64,000 nt of DNA from Kitasatospora sp. SUK 42 (GTDB lineage Bacteria; Actinomycetota; Actinomycetes; Streptomycetales; Streptomycetaceae): NCBI RefSeq assembly GCF_015776785.2, contig NZ_LFMD02000003.1, positions 1,334,330 to 1,398,329 on the forward strand. The letters run 5' to 3'. The notes under the pieces are model-generated. The model had not been told where the DNA came from and searched no databases. It was given only the letters and a program-made list of their open reading frames with translations. Of the stretch, positions 1-10,496 are shown piece after piece (the stretch's first letter is position 1; every line of letters starts with the position of its first letter). The translations under genes were made by a program, and so were the position numbers.

Positions 1-336
1 CGAACCCGCCAACTGCACCGGCAGCGAACCCAGCTTGTTCACCGCCGGGATCAACGAGGACGAACCGCACACCCGCGCGACCTCCTCGATCACGATCACC
101 GTCGCCAGCGCGTCCGCCCCCGCACCGCCGTACACCTCCGGCACGTGCACCGCATGCAGATCGTTACCCGTCAGCGCGTCCAACGCCTCCTGCGGGAACC
201 GCCCCTGCTCATCCACCTCCGCCGCGAACGGAGCGATCTTCGCCTCGGCCAGCGAACGCACCGCCTCACGGAGCATCTCGTGCTCCTCGGAGATACGGAA
301 GAGATCGAAGTCAGCCGCCCCTGCGCTGCCCGCCAT
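1..336 (-). CDS. acyl-CoA dehydrogenase, N-terminal part (gene runs off the window)
   Basis: The reverse strand encodes the first 112 residues of an acyl-CoA dehydrogenase. The ATG is at 336 and the frame is open to the window edge. The N-terminal helical region shows the family pattern: an SEEH-EMLREAVRSLAE start, then a VPEVYGGAGAD segment and VIEEVARVCGSS. The enzyme oxidises acyl-CoA with FAD and passes electrons to electron-transfer flavoprotein in fatty or branched-chain acid breakdown. In Streptomyces a gene like this lies near purE/purK, as here. Substrate class cannot be judged because the catalytic Glu and C-terminal half lie outside the window. Confidence 0.85.
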   Translation of the reverse strand, partial: MAGSAGAADFDLFRISEEHEMLREAVRSLAEAKIAPFAAEVDEQGRFPQEALDALTGNDLHAVHVPEVYGGAGADALATVIVIEEVARVCGSSSLIPAVNKLGSLPVQLAGS

Positions 337-543
337 GATGCCTGCCTCGTCGTCCAGTGACCGAAGTCCGGTGGAAGTCTGATGGAAGTCGAATCCGGGG
401 TTAACTACCGTTCAGTAGAGATCCTAGGGCTCCGACCTGCGGCTGCCTAGCGCCCGCCGCATGCGGGCGATCAGTGCCGATCCGGACCGTGCGGATAGCA
501 TCGGGGACACCCGTACTGGTCAAGCCCGCACTAAGGGGAATCC

Positions 544-1881
544 GTGACCCTCCGCATCTCCGTGATCGGCACCGGCTACCTCGGCGCCACGCACGCCGCC
601 GCGATGGCCGAGTTCGGCTTCGAGGTGCTGGGACTGGACATCGACCCGGACAAGATCGCCACGCTCACCGCGGGGCGCGTCCCGATGTACGAACCGGGAT
701 TGTCCGAGCTGCTGCTCAAGCACGTGGTCGGGCACGAGGGTTCGACCGGGCGGCTGCGCTTCACCACCTCGGCCAAGGAGGCCGCGGAGTTCGGCGACGT
801 GCACTTCATCTGCGTCAACACCCCGCAGCGCAAGGGCGAGTTCGCCGCCGACATGTCCTACGTGGACGCCGCGATCGACGACCTCGCTCCGCACCTGACC
901 CGCCCGGCCCTGGTGGTCGGCAAGTCCACCGTCCCGGTCGGCTCGGCGGCCCGGCTGGCCGAGCGGCTGGCCGCGCTGGCGCCGGTCGGCCAGGACGCCG
1001 AACTCGCCTGGAACCCGGAGTTCCTGCGCGAGGGCTTCGCCGTCCAGGACACCCTGCGGCCGGACCGGATCGTGGTCGGCACCCAGAGCGAGCGGGCCGA
1101 GCGGCTGCTGCGCGAGGTGTACGCGGAGCCGATCGCGGCCGGGGTGCCGTTCATGGTCACCGACTACGCGACCGCCGAACTGGTCAAGGCCGCCGCCAAC
1201 TCCTTCCTGGCCACCAAGATCTCCTTCATCAACGCGATGGCCGAGGTCTGCGAGGCGGCCGGCGCGGACGTCACCCAGCTGTCCACCGCGCTCGCCTACG
1301 ACGAGCGGATCGGCGGCAAGTTCCTCAACTCCGGCCTCGGCTTCGGCGGCGGCTGCCTGCCCAAGGACATCCGCGCGTTCATGGCCCGGGCCGGCGAACT
1401 CGGCGCCGACCAGGCGCTGACCTTCCTGCGCGAGGTCGACTCGATCAACATGCGGCGCCGCTCCCGGATGGTCGAGTTGGCCCGCGAGCAGTGCGGCGGC
1501 GGCTTCCTGGGCCGACGGGTCGCCGTCCTCGGCGCCGCCTTCAAGCCCAACTCGGACGACATCCGGGACTCCCCCGCCCTCAACGTGGCCGCCCAGATCC
1601 AGCTCCAGGGCGCCCAGGTCACCGTCTACGACCCGAAGGCCGTGGACAACGCCCGCAAGATGTTCCCCTCCCTGACCTACGCCGGCTCCGCCCTGGAGGC
1701 CGCCGAGGGCGCCCACGTCGTCCTCCACCTCACCGAGTGGGCCGAGTTCCGCGAGCTCGACCCCGCCGAACTCGGCGCCGTGGTCGCCGAACGCCGCCTC
1801 CTCGACGGCCGCAACGTCCTCGACGCCGCCGCCTGGCGCGCCGCCGGCTGGACCTACCGCGCCCTGGGCCGCCCCAGCTGA
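544..1881 (+). CDS. UDP-glucose 6-dehydrogenase family protein
   Basis: A 445-residue nucleotide-sugar dehydrogenase that oxidises UDP-glucose (or a related nucleotide sugar) to the uronic acid with two NAD+, supplying cell-surface polysaccharide. Residues 8-27 form the Rossmann motif GTGYLGATHAAAMAEFGFEV. The catalytic Cys is at about 271 in GFGGGCLPKD, and a C-terminal UDP-binding domain contains AAFKPNSDDIRDSP. Full family length. The GTG start at 544 is preceded by an AAGGGG ribosome site. It is monocistronic, with its own 5' region facing the divergent acyl-CoA dehydrogenase. GDP-mannose dehydrogenase is the main alternative within the family. Confidence 0.9.
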   Translation: MTLRISVIGTGYLGATHAAAMAEFGFEVLGLDIDPDKIATLTAGRVPMYEPGLSELLLKHVVGHEGSTGRLRFTTSAKEAAEFGDVHFICVNTPQRKGEFAADMSYVDAAIDDLAPHLTRPALVVGKSTVPVGSAARLAERLAALAPVGQDAELAWNPEFLREGFAVQDTLRPDRIVVGTQSERAERLLREVYAEPIAAGVPFMVTDYATAELVKAAANSFLATKISFINAMAEVCEAAGADVTQLSTALAYDERIGGKFLNSGLGFGGGCLPKDIRAFMARAGELGADQALTFLREVDSINMRRRSRMVELAREQCGGGFLGRRVAVLGAAFKPNSDDIRDSPALNVAAQIQLQGAQVTVYDPKAVDNARKMFPSLTYAGSALEAAEGAHVVLHLTEWAEFRELDPAELGAVVAERRLLDGRNVLDAAAWRAAGWTYRALGRPS

Positions 1882-1972
1882 CCCTGGAACCCCCCGAACG
1901 CCTTTGAACGCGTTCAAGCCGTATGCGAAGATCCTCGTGCACGGCGGTTCCGGCACGACCGGGGGGTTCTTC

Positions 1973-2401
1973 ATGCGCAGGCGGTACAGGTGGCTGATCG
2001 GCACCACGGCGGCGGCCGCCGTCATCACGCCGGTGGCCTACGTCGGGTGGGCGGTGTACAGCTGGGACGGGGGCCCGATCCCGGTCGGCTGCTCGAAGGT
2101 GATGGCCTTCGCCGGCGGCTCGATGCCCGCGCAGGCCACCGGGGCGAAGTGCACCGACGACGGCTCCTTGCAGGAAGCGGGCTACACCGCCGAGTTCCGG
2201 ATGCCCCAGGAGGACCTGGCGGCCCGGCTGGTGGCTGCCTTCCCCCGGGTGCGGCAGGACACCGGCAGCGCCATCGGGCTGAGGTTCAGCAACGAGCCGA
2301 ACGACCCCCACCCGCACGGGCAGGCCTCGGATCTCCAGCTGAGGGCCAGCTACGAGGCCGACGGGACGGCCCTGGTGGAGCTCCGGGCCTTCGACATCTG
2401 A
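1973..2401 (+). CDS. hypothetical membrane-anchored or secreted protein
   Basis: A 142-residue protein I do not recognise. I chose ATG 1973 because a GGGGGG ribosome site lies about 8 bases upstream and the product then starts with a basic run (MRRRYRW) followed by one hydrophobic segment (residues about 8-29), fitting a signal anchor. The in-frame TTG at 1904 would add an unlikely leader. The exported part has two Cys (in PVGCSK and GAKCTDD) that could form a disulfide. The C-terminal half is a soluble domain with no family motif I can name. It stands alone between ugd and the CoA-binding protein gene. Confidence 0.7.
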   Translation: MRRRYRWLIGTTAAAAVITPVAYVGWAVYSWDGGPIPVGCSKVMAFAGGSMPAQATGAKCTDDGSLQEAGYTAEFRMPQEDLAARLVAAFPRVRQDTGSAIGLRFSNEPNDPHPHGQASDLQLRASYEADGTALVELRAFDI

Positions 2402-2450
2402 GCAGGCCCCGTCACGGAATCCCGCGCCCCCGCCCGGTGTTGGCACCGGC

Positions 2451-2864
2451 ATGACGAGCTACGGCGACGAGGCGACGGTCCGCGCGATCCTCACCGGCAC
2501 GGGCGACACCTGGGCGGTGGTCGGCCTGTCCAACAACACCGCCCGGGCCGCCCACCGGGTGGCGCAGGTCCTCCAGCGGTACGGCAAGCGGATCGTGCCC
2601 GTGCATCCGAAGGCCGAGACGGTCCTCGGCGAGCAGGGCTACGCCTCGCTCGCCGAGATCCCGTTCCCGGTCGACGTGGTGGACGTGTTCGTGAACAGCG
2701 CGCTGGCCGGGGAGGTGGCCGACCAGGCGGTGGCCGTCGGGGCGAAGGCGGTCTGGTTCCAGCTCGGGGTGGTGGACGAGGCCGCGTACGAACGCACCCG
2801 GGCCGCCGGCCTCTCGATGGTCATGGACAGGTGCCCGGCCATCGAGATCCCGCGGCTCGGTTAG
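2451..2864 (+). CDS. CoA-binding domain protein (YccU-like)
   Basis: A 137-residue single-domain protein of the CoA_binding (Rossmann-like) family. The N-terminal beta-alpha motif AVVGLSNNTAR, then GKRIVPVHPKAETVLGE and the VDVVDVFVNS segment, match small bacterial CoA-binding proteins such as YccU. These resemble the nucleotide-binding part of succinyl-CoA synthetase alpha but lack its catalytic domain. The cellular role is unknown. The ATG at 2451 comes 50 bases after the previous gene. It converges with the dipeptidase, whose stop is 13 bases away, so the two may share a short bidirectional terminator. Confidence 0.85.
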   Translation: MTSYGDEATVRAILTGTGDTWAVVGLSNNTARAAHRVAQVLQRYGKRIVPVHPKAETVLGEQGYASLAEIPFPVDVVDVFVNSALAGEVADQAVAVGAKAVWFQLGVVDEAAYERTRAAGLSMVMDRCPAIEIPRLG

Positions 2865-2876
2865 GCCGGACAGGGC

Positions 2877-4091
2877 CTAGGCGTCCGCGCCGTCCAGCCG
2901 GGCGATGGTCGCGATGGACGGCCGGCGGGTGGTCCGCAACTCGGCGGAGACCGACTCCGCGTCGCGCAGGACGCGGACGGCGTTGTGCCAGGTGAGCTTG
3001 GCGAGGTCGGCCTCCGACCAGTGGCGGCCGAGGAGTTCGGCGACCAGGTTGGGGTAGCCGGCCACCGAGTCGAGGCCGTCCGGCAGGAAGGCGGTGCCGT
3101 CGAAGTCGCCGCCGATGCCGATGTGGTCGATCCCGGCGACCTCCCGCATGTGGTCGAGGTGGTCGGCGACGGTCGCCGGGGTGGCGATCGGGCGCGGGTT
3201 GGCGGCCTCGAAGGCGCGCTGGCGCTCCATGGCCGGCGGGGTGGTGTCCAGCGGGTGGAAGCCGTGGGCGCGCATGTTCTCGTCGGCGGCCAGGGTCCAC
3301 TCGATGGCCGCGGGCAGGATGAACTTGGGGACGAAGGTCGCCATCGCCACCCCGCCGTTGGCGGGCAGTTGGGCGAGCACGTCGTCCGGGATGTTGCGCG
3401 GGTGGTCGCAGACCGCGCGCGCGGAGGAGTGCGAGAAGACGACGGGCGCCTCGGTGACCCGCAGGGCGTCGCGCATGGTGTCGGCGGAGACGTGTGAGAG
3501 GTCGACCAGCATGCCGAGCCGGTTCATCTCCCGGACGACCTCCTCGCCGAACCGGGTCAGCCCGCCGGCCACCGGCTTGTCGGTCGCGGAGTCGGCCCAC
3601 GGCACGTTGTCGTTGTGGGTGAGCGTCATGTAGCGCACGCCGAGCTCGTACAGGGCGCGCAGGGTGGCCAGCGAGCAGTCGATGGAGTGGCCGCCCTCGG
3701 CGCCCATCAGTGAGGCGATCCGGCCCTCGGCGCGGGCGGCCTCCATGTCGGCGGCGGTGCGGGCGAGCCGCAGCCGGTCGGGGTAGCGCTCGACCAGGGC
3801 GTGGACGAAGTCGATCTGCTCCAGGGTGGCGCTCACCGCGTGGTCGCCGGCCAGCGAGGCGGGCACGTAGACGGACCAGAACTGCGCGCCGACCCCGCCC
3901 TCCGCGAGGCGGGCGAGGTCGGTGTGCAGGTGCCCGCTCTGGTCGGCGGCGAGGTCGAGCGCGCCGAGGTCGTACCCGGCCTGCTCGCGCATCGCCCAGG
4001 GGAGGTCGTTGTGGCCGTCCACCACGGGGGCGGTGCGCAGCAGGGCACGGGCGCGGTCGAGCGGGGTGAGGGAGTCCGTCTGAGAAGTCAT
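2877..4091 (-). CDS. membrane dipeptidase family protein (peptidase M19)
   Basis: A 404-residue zinc dipeptidase of the M19 (renal dipeptidase) family, cleaving short peptides. The metal-site motif VVDGHNDLPW (His27, Asp29) is near the N-terminus. The bridging Glu lies in MGAEGGHSID, followed by the classic GVRYMTLTHND stretch, and the later metal His residues are in VDLSHVS and VFSHSSARAVCDHPRN. There is no signal peptide, so it is probably cytoplasmic. The start at 4091 (ATG, MTSQTDS) gives full family length. It lies just downstream of purE but is separated by 32 bases. A dipeptide scavenging role is inferred. Confidence 0.92.
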   Translation of the reverse strand: MTSQTDSLTPLDRARALLRTAPVVDGHNDLPWAMREQAGYDLGALDLAADQSGHLHTDLARLAEGGVGAQFWSVYVPASLAGDHAVSATLEQIDFVHALVERYPDRLRLARTAADMEAARAEGRIASLMGAEGGHSIDCSLATLRALYELGVRYMTLTHNDNVPWADSATDKPVAGGLTRFGEEVVREMNRLGMLVDLSHVSADTMRDALRVTEAPVVFSHSSARAVCDHPRNIPDDVLAQLPANGGVAMATFVPKFILPAAIEWTLAADENMRAHGFHPLDTTPPAMERQRAFEAANPRPIATPATVADHLDHMREVAGIDHIGIGGDFDGTAFLPDGLDSVAGYPNLVAELLGRHWSEADLAKLTWHNAVRVLRDAESVSAELRTTRRPSIATIARLDGADA

Positions 4092-4123
4092 ACGGGCTGT
4101 TCTACCCCACCCCCGCCGCCGGG

Positions 4124-4660
4124 CTACTTGCCGAAGCCGAAGGAGGTGGAGCCGGCCACCTTGGCCCGGAGCTTCTGGCCCTTCTCGGTGGCCTGGTTGT
4201 TCAGCTCGGCCTGGAAGTCGGTCATCTTCTCGGTGAGTTCGGCGTCGAACGCGGCGAGCATCCGCACCGCGAGCAGGCCCGCGTTGCGCGCGCCGGCCAC
4301 GGAGACGGTCGCCACCGGCACGCCGGCCGGCATCTGGACGATCGACAGCAGGCTGTCCATGCCGTCCAGGTAGCGCAGCGGCACCGGCACGCCGATGACG
4401 GGCAGCGGGGTGACGGAGGCCAGCATGCCGGGCAGGTGGGCGGCGCCGCCGGCGCCCGCGATGATCGCCTTCAGACCGCGCTGGTGGGCGTTCTCGCCGT
4501 ACGCGACCATCTCGCGCGGCATCCGGTGGGCCGAGACGACGTCCACCTCGTAGGGGATCTCGAACTCGTCCAGCGCCTGGGCGGCGGCCTCCATGACGGG
4601 CCAGTCGGAGTCCGAGCCCATCACGATGCCGACGACAGGGGTCTTCGAAGCGGGGCTCAT
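4124..4660 (-). CDS. purE: N5-carboxyaminoimidazole ribonucleotide mutase
   Basis: A 178-residue PurE, converting N5-CAIR to CAIR in de novo purine synthesis. The N-terminal motif GIVMGSDSDWPVM and the catalytic-His segment VSAHRMP are present, with the GAGGAAHLPGM loop and the substrate motif PVPLRYLDGMDSLLSIVQMP. Its ATG overlaps the end of purK by 4 bases (ATGA), so purK-purE are translationally coupled and stoichiometric, as in other actinomycetes. The C-terminus carries a short charged extension ending SFGFGK. It is the last gene of the operon. Confidence 0.96.
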   Translation of the reverse strand: MSPASKTPVVGIVMGSDSDWPVMEAAAQALDEFEIPYEVDVVSAHRMPREMVAYGENAHQRGLKAIIAGAGGAAHLPGMLASVTPLPVIGVPVPLRYLDGMDSLLSIVQMPAGVPVATVSVAGARNAGLLAVRMLAAFDAELTEKMTDFQAELNNQATEKGQKLRAKVAGSTSFGFGK

Positions 4661-5814
4661 TCGGTGATCGTTCCTCGCAGGTAGGCGGCCGCGTGGCGGG
4701 CGCGCTCGCGGACGTCGTCGAGGTCGTCCCCGAAGACGTTGACGTGGCCGACCTTGCGGCCGGGCTTCACGTCCTTCCCGTACATGTGGATCCGCAGCCC
4801 GGGGTCGCGGGCCATGCAGTGCAGGAAGGCGTGGTACATGTCCGGGTAGTCGCCGCCGAGGACGTTGACCATGACGGTCCACCTGGCGCGCGGCCGGGGG
4901 TCGCCGAGCGGGAGGTCGAGGACGGCCCGCAGGTGGTTCTCGAACTGCGAGGTCACCGCGCCGTCCTGGCTCCAGTGCCCGGAGTTGTGCGGGCGCATGG
5001 CGAGCTCGTTGACGAGGATGCGGCCGTCCCGGGTCTGGAACAGCTCGACGGCCAGGTGGCCGACCATGCCGAGTTCGCCGGCGATCCGCAGGGCGAGCTG
5101 CTGGGCCTCGTCGGACAGGACCGGGTCGAGGTCCGGCGCGGGGGCGGTCACCTCGGCGCAGACGCCGTTCTCCTGGATGCTCTCGACGACCGGGTAGGCG
5201 ACGGCCTGGCCGCTGGGCGAGCGGACCACGTTGGCGGCCAGCTCGCGGACGAAGTCGACCTTCTCCTCGGCCAGCACCGGGACGCCGGCCAGGAACGGGG
5301 CCTGCGCGTCCTGCTCGTCGTCGACGACCCAGACGCCCTTGCCGTCGTAGCCGCCGCGGACGGTCTTCAGCACGACCGGGTAGCCGGAGCCCTCGTTGGC
5401 GAAGGCGGTGACGTCGGCCGGGTCGGCGACGATCCGGTGCCGGGGGCAGGGCACGCCGATGGAGTCGAGCGTGGCCCGCATCACACCCTTGTCCTGGGCG
5501 TTGACCAGGGCGTCCGGGCCGGGGCGGACGGCGATGCCGTCGGCCTCCAGCGCCCGGAGGTGCTCGGTGGGGACGTGCTCGTGGTCGAAGGTGATGACGT
5601 CGCAGCCGGCCGCGAAGCGGCGCAGGGTGTCGAGGTCGCGGTAGTCGCCGAGGACGACGTCGGAGACCACCTGTGCGGCGGAGTCCTGAGGCGTGTCGGC
5701 GAGGAGCTTGAACCTGACCCCGAGCGGGATGCCCGCCTGGTGTGCCATGCGGGCCAACTGCCCGCCGCCGATCATGCCCACCACTGGAAAATTCACATTG
5801 CCCGGGGAAGTCAC
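4657..5814 (-). CDS. purK: 5-(carboxyamino)imidazole ribonucleotide synthase
   Basis: A 385-residue ATP-grasp enzyme that carboxylates AIR with bicarbonate and ATP to N5-CAIR, the substrate of PurE. The N-terminal GMIGGGQLARM loop, the TFDHEHVP motif and the VLKTVRGGYDGKGVWVV ATP-binding segment are diagnostic. The C-terminal RPHNSGHWSQDGAVTSQFE stretch lines the active site. Translation starts at GTG 5814. An internal ATG would drop the first strand, so I prefer the GTG. A degenerate copy of the nucleoside palindrome lies at 5875-5886, about 60 bases upstream. Confidence 0.96.
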   Translation of the reverse strand: MTSPGNVNFPVVGMIGGGQLARMAHQAGIPLGVRFKLLADTPQDSAAQVVSDVVLGDYRDLDTLRRFAAGCDVITFDHEHVPTEHLRALEADGIAVRPGPDALVNAQDKGVMRATLDSIGVPCPRHRIVADPADVTAFANEGSGYPVVLKTVRGGYDGKGVWVVDDEQDAQAPFLAGVPVLAEEKVDFVRELAANVVRSPSGQAVAYPVVESIQENGVCAEVTAPAPDLDPVLSDEAQQLALRIAGELGMVGHLAVELFQTRDGRILVNELAMRPHNSGHWSQDGAVTSQFENHLRAVLDLPLGDPRPRARWTVMVNVLGGDYPDMYHAFLHCMARDPGLRIHMYGKDVKPGRKVGHVNVFGDDLDDVRERARHAAAYLRGTITE

Positions 5815-5874
5815 GCGGCCCAGGATATCCGGGCCGGTCGGGGGTGGTGGAGGCGCCGGTGGGGCCTCCGGAGC

Positions 5875-5886
5875 GGACGCGCGTAG
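5875..5886. promoter_or_regulatory. degenerate CTACGCGCGTAG-like palindrome upstream of purK and gtrA
   Basis: The sequence GGACGCGCGTAG matches 10 of 12 positions of the perfect palindrome found before punA, deoC and add in this window. It lies between divergent purK and gtrA. The match may be chance in GC-rich DNA, but the purine-synthesis context is suggestive. Confidence 0.3.
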
Positions 5887-6055
5887 ATGTCAACCTGGGG
5901 CCCTGAGGGCTGAGCCGTTCGGTGGAAGCGGGTAGCCTGGACGGCTAGGTCCTCGTCCACGCGGTCGGATCATGTGCGTGCACGCAGGGCTCAAGGGGTG
6001 GTCGCCTCCCAGCGATCCACCCTTTCGACCCGCGTACACATGGAGGCAGCCCGGT

Positions 6056-6607
6056 ATGGCGACGACCGCAGCTTCGAACCCCTCGCTCGTGCAGAAGATG
6101 CGTGGGCTCTCGGGCGAAGTCGTGAAGTTCGGCATCGTTGGCCTGAGCGGCGTGGTGATCAACTTCGCCGTGTTCTGGGTCTGCATCAACGGCCTGGGCC
6201 TGGCGTCACTGCGCTCGAACATCGTGGCAACCGTGATCGCGATCGCCACCAACTACCTCGGCTACCGCTACTGGCTGTACCGGGACCGCGACGCCGCCTC
6301 GCGCAAGCGGGAGATCACGCTGTTCCTGGTGTACAGCGGCATCGGCATGCTGATCGAGACGGGCGTGCTCGGCTTCTCGGTGTACGTGCTCGGCCTGGAC
6401 TCGCACTACGAGCAGCTGGGCGCCAAGGTGATCGGCCTCGCCGTCGCCACCGTGTTCCGCTTCATCTCGTACCGCACCTGGGTCTTCAAGGCCGTGCCCG
6501 AGCAGGCCCCCGCGCAGGACGCGAACGGCACCAGCGGCCGGGACCTGGCGGCCCAGGCCGAGCTGCTGCTGGCCGCCGAGCAGATCCGCTACGCCCCGGC
6601 CGAGTAG
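6056..6607 (+). CDS. GtrA family membrane protein
   Basis: A 183-residue integral membrane protein with four predicted hydrophobic segments (about residues 22-45, 50-70, 88-112 and 118-140) and the GtrA landmarks KFGIVGLSGVVINFAVF and FISYRTWVF. Family members move or flip lipid-linked sugars for cell-wall glycosylation. I chose ATG 6056 because GGAGG lies about 9 bases before it. An in-frame ATG at 5972 would add a 28-residue leader without a ribosome site. The gene is divergent from purK and converges with the histidine kinase gene. The sugar substrate is unknown. Confidence 0.9.
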   Translation: MATTAASNPSLVQKMRGLSGEVVKFGIVGLSGVVINFAVFWVCINGLGLASLRSNIVATVIAIATNYLGYRYWLYRDRDAASRKREITLFLVYSGIGMLIETGVLGFSVYVLGLDSHYEQLGAKVIGLAVATVFRFISYRTWVFKAVPEQAPAQDANGTSGRDLAAQAELLLAAEQIRYAPAE

Positions 6608-6642
6608 GCCCCGCCCGGGCCCGGCTCCGCAGGCCCGGGGCC

Positions 6643-7899
6643 TCAGCGCACGGTGTCCCCGTGGCTGCGCCCGAGGAAGAGCGCGAACACCGCCGGCTTC
6701 AGCGACAGCAGCTCCAGCCGTCCGCCGTCCGCCTCCGCGAGGTCGCGGGCCACGGCCAGGCCGATGCCGGTGGAGTTGCGGCCGCTGACCGCACGCTCGA
6801 ACACCCGGTTGCCGAGGTCCGCGGGCACCCCTGCGCCCTGGTCCTGCACCTCGACCACGACCGAGGTGCCGGAGGGCCGCACCCGCAGGGTGATCGTCCC
6901 GGCGCCGTGCATCAGCGAGTTCTCGATCAGGGTGGCCAGCACCTGGGCGACCGTCCCCGGGGTGCCCACCACGGTGACCCCGTGCAGGCCCTCCAGGGAC
7001 AGCACCCGGCCCTGCTCGCGCAGCGTCGGGCCCCACTCCTCCACCTGCTGCTTGATCACGTCGTCCAGGTCGAAGGCGACGGCGGTGGGGCTGCGCGGGT
7101 CGCGCTGGGTGGTGAGCAGCCGCTGGACGACGTCGGTGAGCCGCTCGACCTGCTGGAGGGCGATGGTCGCCTCCTCCTTGACCGTCTCCGGGTCCTCGGC
7201 GAGGGCGGTGATCTCCTCCAGCCGCATGGAGAGCGCGGTCAGCGGGGTGCGCAGCTGGTGCGAGGCGTCGGCGGCGAGCCGGCGTTCGGCGGTGAGCATC
7301 CGGGCGATCCGCTCGGCGCTGGTGTCCAGCACCTCGGCGATCCGGTCCAGCTCGGGCACCCCGTACCGGCGGTCGCGCGGGCGGGGGTCGCCGGAGCCGA
7401 GCCGTTCGGCGGTCTCGGCGAGGTCGGTGAGCGGCCGGGCGAGCCGCTTGGCCTGCCAGACGGCGAGCGCCACGGCGGCCTGGACGGCCAGCAGGGCGAC
7501 CACGCCGAGCAGCAGCAGGTTGTTGGCGATCTCGTGGTCGACGTCCTCGCGGGACTGCTCGACGGTGACGATCTCGCCGCTGTTGCCGCGTTCGACGGCC
7601 TTCAGCAGGTGGTTCCCGGCCGGCCGGTCGCCGGCCGAGACCACCTGCTGGCCGGGGATCTGCACCTCGACGTAGCTGCCCTCGGTGACCTGGCTCTCGA
7701 AGACGCGCCCGGTGTTGACCGACTCGCCCGCGCCGAGCCGGCTCTCCACCAGGGCGAGCACCCGGACGGCGGCCGCGTCCACCCGGTCCTGGGCCGAGTT
7801 CACGATGGTGCGCTTCTCGACCAGGGCGAGCGGGACGCAGAACACCACGACGACCACCAGGACGACGACCAGCAGCGAGTTGATCATCCTGCGTTTCAC
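6643..7899 (-). CDS. two-component sensor histidine kinase
   Basis: A 418-residue membrane kinase, partner of the response regulator just upstream. It has two membrane segments (about 7-25 and 127-148) flanking a roughly 100-residue extracytoplasmic sensor domain, then a HAMP-like linker. The H-box ASHQLRTPLTAL contains the phosphorylated His. The N-box LIENSLMHG, G1-box DQGAGVP and G2-box GIGLAVA complete the catalytic domain. Translation begins at GTG 7899. The 64-base gap to the regulator implies a common transcript. The signal it senses is unknown; the layout next to purK and gtrA matches a conserved Streptomyces neighbourhood. Confidence 0.93.
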   Translation of the reverse strand: MKRRMINSLLVVVLVVVVVFCVPLALVEKRTIVNSAQDRVDAAAVRVLALVESRLGAGESVNTGRVFESQVTEGSYVEVQIPGQQVVSAGDRPAGNHLLKAVERGNSGEIVTVEQSREDVDHEIANNLLLLGVVALLAVQAAVALAVWQAKRLARPLTDLAETAERLGSGDPRPRDRRYGVPELDRIAEVLDTSAERIARMLTAERRLAADASHQLRTPLTALSMRLEEITALAEDPETVKEEATIALQQVERLTDVVQRLLTTQRDPRSPTAVAFDLDDVIKQQVEEWGPTLREQGRVLSLEGLHGVTVVGTPGTVAQVLATLIENSLMHGAGTITLRVRPSGTSVVVEVQDQGAGVPADLGNRVFERAVSGRNSTGIGLAVARDLAEADGGRLELLSLKPAVFALFLGRSHGDTVR

Positions 7900-7963
7900 G
7901 CTGCTGCTCCCCGAGGTGGTTGCGCTCCGTCGGCCGGTGCCCGGCCGCGTTCTCCGTACGGGG

Positions 7964-8638
7964 CTAATTCTTCTCGAACCGGAACCCCACTCCGCGCACG
8001 GTGGCGATGTAGCGGGGGTTCGCCGCGTCGTCGCCGAGCTTCTTGCGGAGCCAGGAGATGTGCATGTCCAGGGTCTTGGTCGAGGTCCACCACGTGGTGT
8101 CCCAGACCTGCCGCATGATCTCCTCGCGGGTGACCACCCGGCCGGCGTCCCGGACCAGGACGCGCAGCAGCTCGAACTCCTTGGCGGAGAGGGTGAGCTC
8201 CTCCTCGCCGAGCCAGGCGCGGTGGGACTCGATGTCGATCTTCACCCCGTGCGCGCCGGTGGTGAGCTGGTCGACGTTGCCGCGCCGGAGCAGGGCCCGG
8301 ACGCGGGCGAGCAGTTCGGCCAGGCGGAAGGGCTTGGTCACGTAGTCGTCGGCACCGGCGTCCAGGCCGACCACGGTGTCCACCTCGTCCGCGCGGGCGG
8401 TGAGCACCAGGACGGGGCAGCTCTTGCCGTCGGCACGCAGGCGACGGCAGACCTCCAGGCCGTCCATCTCGGGAAGGCCGAGGTCGAGGACGACGAGGTC
8501 GACCTCCTCGGTGAGGCCGGCGGCCAGTGCGGTCGGACCGTCCTCGCGGACGAGCACCTCATAGCCCTCGCGTCGCAGGGCCCGGGCGAGCGGTTCGGAG
8601 ATCGCCGGGTCATCCTCGGCGAGCAGCACACAGGTCAT
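7964..8638 (-). CDS. OmpR-family response regulator
   Basis: A 224-residue regulator with an N-terminal receiver domain (acidic pocket AEDD at 7-10, phospho-acceptor Asp52 in VVLDLGLPEMD, Lys102 in VTKPF) and a C-terminal winged helix ending RGVGFRFEKN. I chose ATG 8638, giving the usual MTCVLLAEDD start, rather than an upstream in-frame start at 8719 that adds residues unlike the family. It probably controls its own operon with the kinase gene 64 bases downstream. It is divergent from the peptide transporter, which is a plausible but unproven target. Confidence 0.94.
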   Translation of the reverse strand: MTCVLLAEDDPAISEPLARALRREGYEVLVREDGPTALAAGLTEEVDLVVLDLGLPEMDGLEVCRRLRADGKSCPVLVLTARADEVDTVVGLDAGADDYVTKPFRLAELLARVRALLRRGNVDQLTTGAHGVKIDIESHRAWLGEEELTLSAKEFELLRVLVRDAGRVVTREEIMRQVWDTTWWTSTKTLDMHISWLRKKLGDDAANPRYIATVRGVGFRFEKN

Positions 8639-8969
8639 GTGGTGATGGTAGTCCGCCAGGGTATGCCCGTACGCCTTGTGAGGTAGTTCACAGAGCGTGA
8701 TCGTTATACAAGGGTCCACCGGAGGTCAACAGAGCGTTGCCGATCGTCAGTTCAGCGAAGAATCCCCCGTTTGGATCTTGAAACCGAAGGAAGACACGCC
8801 CGTCTACCATGGATCAATCGGGCAGATCTTTCGGCCACTTTGCCATTCCCATACCTGATTCGTGGCCTTTGTCATCTGATAAGGCCAAATATCGCCACGT
8901 AGAGTGGTTCTGGTCCACGTCCGCCGCCACCCCCCTAGGCGGACGCTGTCAGGCAAGGAACCACTACTC
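8639..8969. other. 331-bp divergent intergenic region, comparatively AT-rich
   Basis: This separates the response regulator from the peptide transporter and must hold both promoters. It is visibly more AT-rich than its neighbours. An inverted pair GGCCTT/AAGGCC flanks TGTCATCTGAT near 8863-8885 and could be an operator or small hairpin. No convincing gene is present; the short frames are not supported by ribosome sites. Confidence 0.5.
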
Positions 8970-10478
<1,509 letters not shown>

Positions 10479-10496
10479 CGCCCGTCCCCGCCCGCT

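Noticed and set aside
474..1907. Long plus-strand frame overlapping ugd, and long reverse frames over most genes
   Set aside because: Arg/Pro/Ala/Gly-rich products in the wrong phase of GC-rich genes; the family-matching frame is unambiguous in each case.
5972..6055. Upstream extension of the GtrA protein
   Set aside because: The in-frame ATG lacks a ribosome site and the added residues do not fit the family; ATG 6056 has GGAGG.
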